Shown: positions 6,217 to 8,612 of the stretch, in pieces | Layout: every line of letters begins with the position of its first letter | Numbering within the stretch: the first letter of the stretch is position 1 | Assembly (NCBI GenBank): GCA_018260755.1 | Contig: JAGTWP010000056.1 | Coordinates: 1-8,612, forward strand | DNA: 8,612 bases | From: Candidatus Altarchaeum sp. | GTDB taxonomy: Archaea; Altiarchaeota; Altiarchaeia; Altiarchaeales; Altiarchaeaceae | Direction of reading: 5' to 3' | Program-made: the position numbers and the translations under genes | Notes under the pieces: model-generated | Seen by the model: only the letters and a program-made list of their open reading frames with translations | Databases searched by the model: none | What the model was told of the DNA's origin: nothing

Positions 6217-7704
6217 ATGAAACCAAAATTTTTGGATACAACCTTGCGGGACGGTGAACAAACACCTGGAATTGTGCTGAAGCCGGAAGATAAGGTTGAA
6301 ATAGCAAAAGCAATAGATGAAGTCGGAGTTGATTTTATGGAGATTGGAAGTGCAATAGCAAGTGAAGGCGAAAGAGAAGCAATTAAAAAAATTTGCGATG
6401 AAAAGAAGAAGGGAAATTTAAACGCCCAGCTTTTGAGTTTTGCGAGAATAAAAATATCTGATATAACTTATGCACTGAACTGTGGCGTTGACGGCGTCTT
6501 TCTGGTTGCTCCGACATCGGATATTCATATAAAAGATAAATTAAACACTACAAGAGAAAAGGTCAAGGACACAATTACGGAATGTCTTGAATTCTGCAAA
6601 AATAACGGATTAGCAGTGGATTTATGTTGTGAAGATGGAAGCAGAACCGACATTGATTTTCTCAAAGAAATTTTAAATTTATCAGTTGAATTAAAAGTTG
6701 AGCGGCTTACAGTTGCAGACACAATAGGAATAGCAACACAGGAAAAAATCCGGGAAATTTTTGGCGCATTAACACTGATTGCAAAGTCCAAAATTTTGCT
6801 TGGCGTTCATTGTCATGATGATTTCGGAATGGCAACGGCAAACACAGTCACTGCTGTCCGGAACGGAGCAAATGTTGTCGATGTTACAGTTAACGGATTA
6901 GGCGAAAGAGCGGGAAATGCGCCCCTTGAAGAGGTTGCAGCAACACTGAAATTTCTTTATAATTATGATGTTTCTATTGACTTCAAAAAAATTTTAGAAT
7001 TATCAAAACATATTGAAAAGATTACGGGAATCGGAATAGCAAGAAATAAGGCAATTGTCGGTGAGAATGCTTTTACACACGGTGCAGGAATTCATGTTGA
7101 TGGTATTTTGAAAAATCCCGCAACTTATGAAGCGATAAATCCTGAAATTTTCAATGCCGAGAGAAGGTTTGTTCTTGGAAAACTGATGGGAAAGAAAACA
7201 TTGGAGAATGTGTTAAAAGAGATGAATATAAAAGCAAATGACGAACAATTTACTGAAATTTTTAAAAAACTGCAATTCATAGCGGATAAAGGAACGCGAC
7301 TTACAAATTTTGATGTAAGGCAGGTGGCAAATACTATGCTAAATTTATCCGAAAAAAGAGAAATAATTTTAAAAGGTATCACGGCTTTTTCCGGATATGT
7401 AACACAGCCAATGGCATCCGTAACATTATTAGTAAACGGAGAAGAAAAGAGAGCAATAAGCATCGGGAATGGTCCGGTTGATGCCGCAATAAATGCAATA
7501 CAAAATATCTGCAAAGATATTCCCTTTGAATTTTTGGATTACCATGTTGATGCAATTTCAGGAGGAAGCAGCGCAGGTGTTCAGGTTGAAATCAAGTTAA
7601 GAAGTAAAGGAAAAACAATTAGTGCAAGTGGTGTCGGAACCGATATTGTGCTTGCGAGTGTTGAGGCATTTATAAACGGGTTAAATTTAATATCAGAGAG
7701 ATAA
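6217..7704 (+). CDS. cimA: (R)-citramalate synthase / 2-isopropylmalate synthase family enzyme
   Basis: This DRE-TIM enzyme condenses acetyl-CoA with a 2-oxoacid, feeding isoleucine (from pyruvate) or leucine (from 2-ketoisovalerate) synthesis. Residues 5-270 form the catalytic barrel: DTTLRDGEQ with R11 and metal ligand D12, the metal-binding H198 and H200 in GVHCHDDFGMATAN, and NGLGERAGN at 226-234. The central linker has the conserved HxAGIHVDG-type motif (here HGAGIHVDG). Residues ~360-495 match the C-terminal regulatory domain (GNGPVDAAINA, GVGTDIVLASVEA), where the end-product amino acid binds. I prefer CimA because GSAI, FGMATANT, KAIVGENAF and the 495-aa length resemble my memory of Methanocaldococcus CimA; the GVGTDIV end is LeuA-like, so leuA remains possible. 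The C-terminal domain argues against AksA. A T6 run (7719-7724) after the stop may terminate it. Confidence 0.85.
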   Translation: MKPKFLDTTLRDGEQTPGIVLKPEDKVEIAKAIDEVGVDFMEIGSAIASEGEREAIKKICDEKKKGNLNAQLLSFARIKISDITYALNCGVDGVFLVAPTSDIHIKDKLNTTREKVKDTITECLEFCKNNGLAVDLCCEDGSRTDIDFLKEILNLSVELKVERLTVADTIGIATQEKIREIFGALTLIAKSKILLGVHCHDDFGMATANTVTAVRNGANVVDVTVNGLGERAGNAPLEEVAATLKFLYNYDVSIDFKKILELSKHIEKITGIGIARNKAIVGENAFTHGAGIHVDGILKNPATYEAINPEIFNAERRFVLGKLMGKKTLENVLKEMNIKANDEQFTEIFKKLQFIADKGTRLTNFDVRQVANTMLNLSEKREIILKGITAFSGYVTQPMASVTLLVNGEEKRAISIGNGPVDAAINAIQNICKDIPFEFLDYHVDAISGGSSAGVQVEIKLRSKGKTISASGVGTDIVLASVEAFINGLNLISER

Positions 7705-7778
7705 ATTAATTTCATCTATTTTTTAAGAAAAACATAATTATTTGCCAGAATGTTAAAATAATTATAAAAACAAAAGAA

Positions 7779-8060
7779 ATGGCAGTTGAAAAAAAGCAGG
7801 AGCCCCTAGAAAAAGAAATTAAAGATATGAATTTTAAAGAAATAGAAAATTTAATAAACAACAAACTGATAACAAAAGAAAACAACAGTGCAGTTGAAAA
7901 ACGACTAAAAGAAATTTATATTAAGAATAAAGAAGACCACAAAAATACTTCTGTTGTGCTGGATTTATTACACAAACTTTATCCTCTTCAATTAGAAATA
8001 ATTGCTCAAGAACGGTTTGATAATAGCCCTTTGGGTAAAATGTATGCCAATAAAAAATAA
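7779..8060 (+). CDS. Hypothetical protein, 93 aa, charged and mostly helical
   Basis: I do not recognise the family. The protein is rich in Lys and Glu, has no signal peptide or membrane segment, and looks largely alpha-helical (NFKEIENLINNKL, AVEKRLKEIYIKNK). A hydrophobic helix near residues 57-73 (SVVLDLLHKLYPLQLEI) could make contacts with a partner. Codon use matches the neighbours and the ATG is preceded by an A/T box (ttaaaataat) about 25 nt away, so it is probably a real leaderless gene. It sits 74 bp after the synthase and 55 bp before the PIN nuclease, on the same strand. The order small charged protein then PIN nuclease invites a toxin-antitoxin reading, but no DNA-binding domain is evident and the gap holds T-rich sequence. 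Function unknown. Confidence 0.7.
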   Translation: MAVEKKQEPLEKEIKDMNFKEIENLINNKLITKENNSAVEKRLKEIYIKNKEDHKNTSVVLDLLHKLYPLQLEIIAQERFDNSPLGKMYANKK

Positions 8061-8115
8061 AAATAAAAATTTTGATTTTTTGTGTTGAGTTTTGTGCTTC
8101 TTCACCTATTTTATA

Positions 8116-8499
8116 ATGAAAAAAGTAATAATTGACACAAATTTTTTGCTGATTCCTGAAAAATTCCACATTGATATATTTTATGAAATTTCGCTTTTGG
8201 TTCCGGGTTGTGAATTTACCGTTATGGACGGGACATTCAGAGAATTAGAGGGAATAAAAAAAGACAGGAATGCGGCAAATATCGCACTTAAAATTTTGGA
8301 AAAATTTAAGGACAAATATACTGTTTATGAGAGCAACAAGGACAAAAATTACAGGACGGTTGATGAGGAAATTTTGGATGTGGCAAAGGATAGTTCATTC
8401 ATTGTTTGCACGGATGACAAAGACCTGAAACGAAAATTAAAAGAAAGAGATGTGGGAACAATAACATTAAAACATAAAAGCAGGATTGATTTCGGATAA
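8116..8499 (+). CDS. PIN-domain ribonuclease, archaeal VapC9/Fcf1-like
   Basis: This is a 127-aa stand-alone PIN domain, a metal-dependent RNA nuclease fold. The acidic residues expected in the active site are present: D7 in IIDTNFLLIP, E43 in FRELEGI, D83 in VDEEILDVA, and D101/D103 in CTDDKDLKRKL. The opening DTNFLLIP.KF.IDIF and closing 'TL..KSRIDF' resemble the conserved archaeal PIN family annotated VapC9 or UPF0129/Fcf1-like, which is usually a single housekeeping gene, perhaps in rRNA processing, rather than a classic toxin. The ATG at 8116 is chosen over an upstream start at 8092 because MKKVIIDTN is the family N-terminus and the extension MCFFTYFI is absent from relatives I know. It may be co-transcribed with the preceding 93-aa gene, as no TATA box sits at the expected distance. 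Confidence 0.85.
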   Translation: MKKVIIDTNFLLIPEKFHIDIFYEISLLVPGCEFTVMDGTFRELEGIKKDRNAANIALKILEKFKDKYTVYESNKDKNYRTVDEEILDVAKDSSFIVCTDDKDLKRKLKERDVGTITLKHKSRIDFG

Positions 8500-8537
8500 A
8501 TTTAAATGTATTGGAGTTTATTTAAAGGATAAATTTT

Positions 8538-8604
8538 GTAACTATTCAGCCACCCAAAAAATTACGAGTAAATTTTTTGATTTTTTACGCTCACTTCGTT
8601 CGTG
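8538..8604. other. Hairpin and GC-richer motif at the right edge, possible dispersed-element end
   Basis: After the PIN gene the sequence has gtaactattcagccaccc (8538-8555). Next is an inverted repeat, aaaaaatt (8556-8563) and aatttttt (8571-8578), around the loop acgagta. It ends with the relatively GC-rich acgctcacttcgttcgtgt (8587-8605). This differs from the A/T-only intergenic sequence elsewhere in the window. It could be the terminus of a mobile or dispersed repeat continuing off the edge, or a terminator; the window ends before this can be decided. Confidence 0.3.
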
Positions 8605-8612
8605 TATTTTAA

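Overview
The window is AT-rich and reads as archaeal. It has an S-layer protein whose two ends resemble the S-layer N- and C-terminal domains of Methanococcales-type archaea, an archaeal-style RNase HII, a stand-alone PIN nuclease of the archaeal VapC9/Fcf1-like type, ThpR, and a citramalate/isopropylmalate synthase with archaeal features. Most genes lack a Shine-Dalgarno sequence and instead have a TATA-like A/T box about 28 nt before the start codon. A methanogen relative or an uncultivated lineage such as Altiarchaeota would fit, but the sequence alone does not settle the taxon.

Left part (1-4100), surface-protein locus. A large S-layer gene enters from the left edge and ends at 2563. Its last ~0.78 kb plus the following T-rich terminator (1778-2637) is repeated almost perfectly at 3167-4026. 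I found two differences in about 860 bp, both at the left edge. The second copy has no start region and is a headless S-layer tail: a pseudogene or a silent cassette. The ~530 bp between the copies holds a promoter, a 70-codon ORF of unknown function and a continuation broken by frameshifts and an internal stop.

Middle part (4101-6120). An acylphosphatase with a heptad-repeat C-terminal extension is followed by thpR (2'-5' RNA ligase / cyclic phosphodiesterase family). thpR faces rnhB (RNase HII, minus strand), and the two genes share 4 bp at their stop codons. The Lys/Asn-rich tail of rnhB is, on the other strand, a pyrimidine tract like the window's terminators, so it may also terminate thpR. 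Between the divergent rnhB and the synthase gene lies a tandem array of six 12/11-bp units, each containing a TATA-like box.

Right part (6121-8612). A complete synthase of the CimA/LeuA family (amino-acid biosynthesis from pyruvate or 2-ketoisovalerate) is followed by a charged 93-aa protein of unknown function and a PIN-domain nuclease. The right edge carries a hairpin and a GC-richer motif unlike the rest of the window, possibly the end of a dispersed element. Apart from the S-layer duplication, the genes are housekeeping. No CRISPR array, transposase, tRNA or rRNA was seen.
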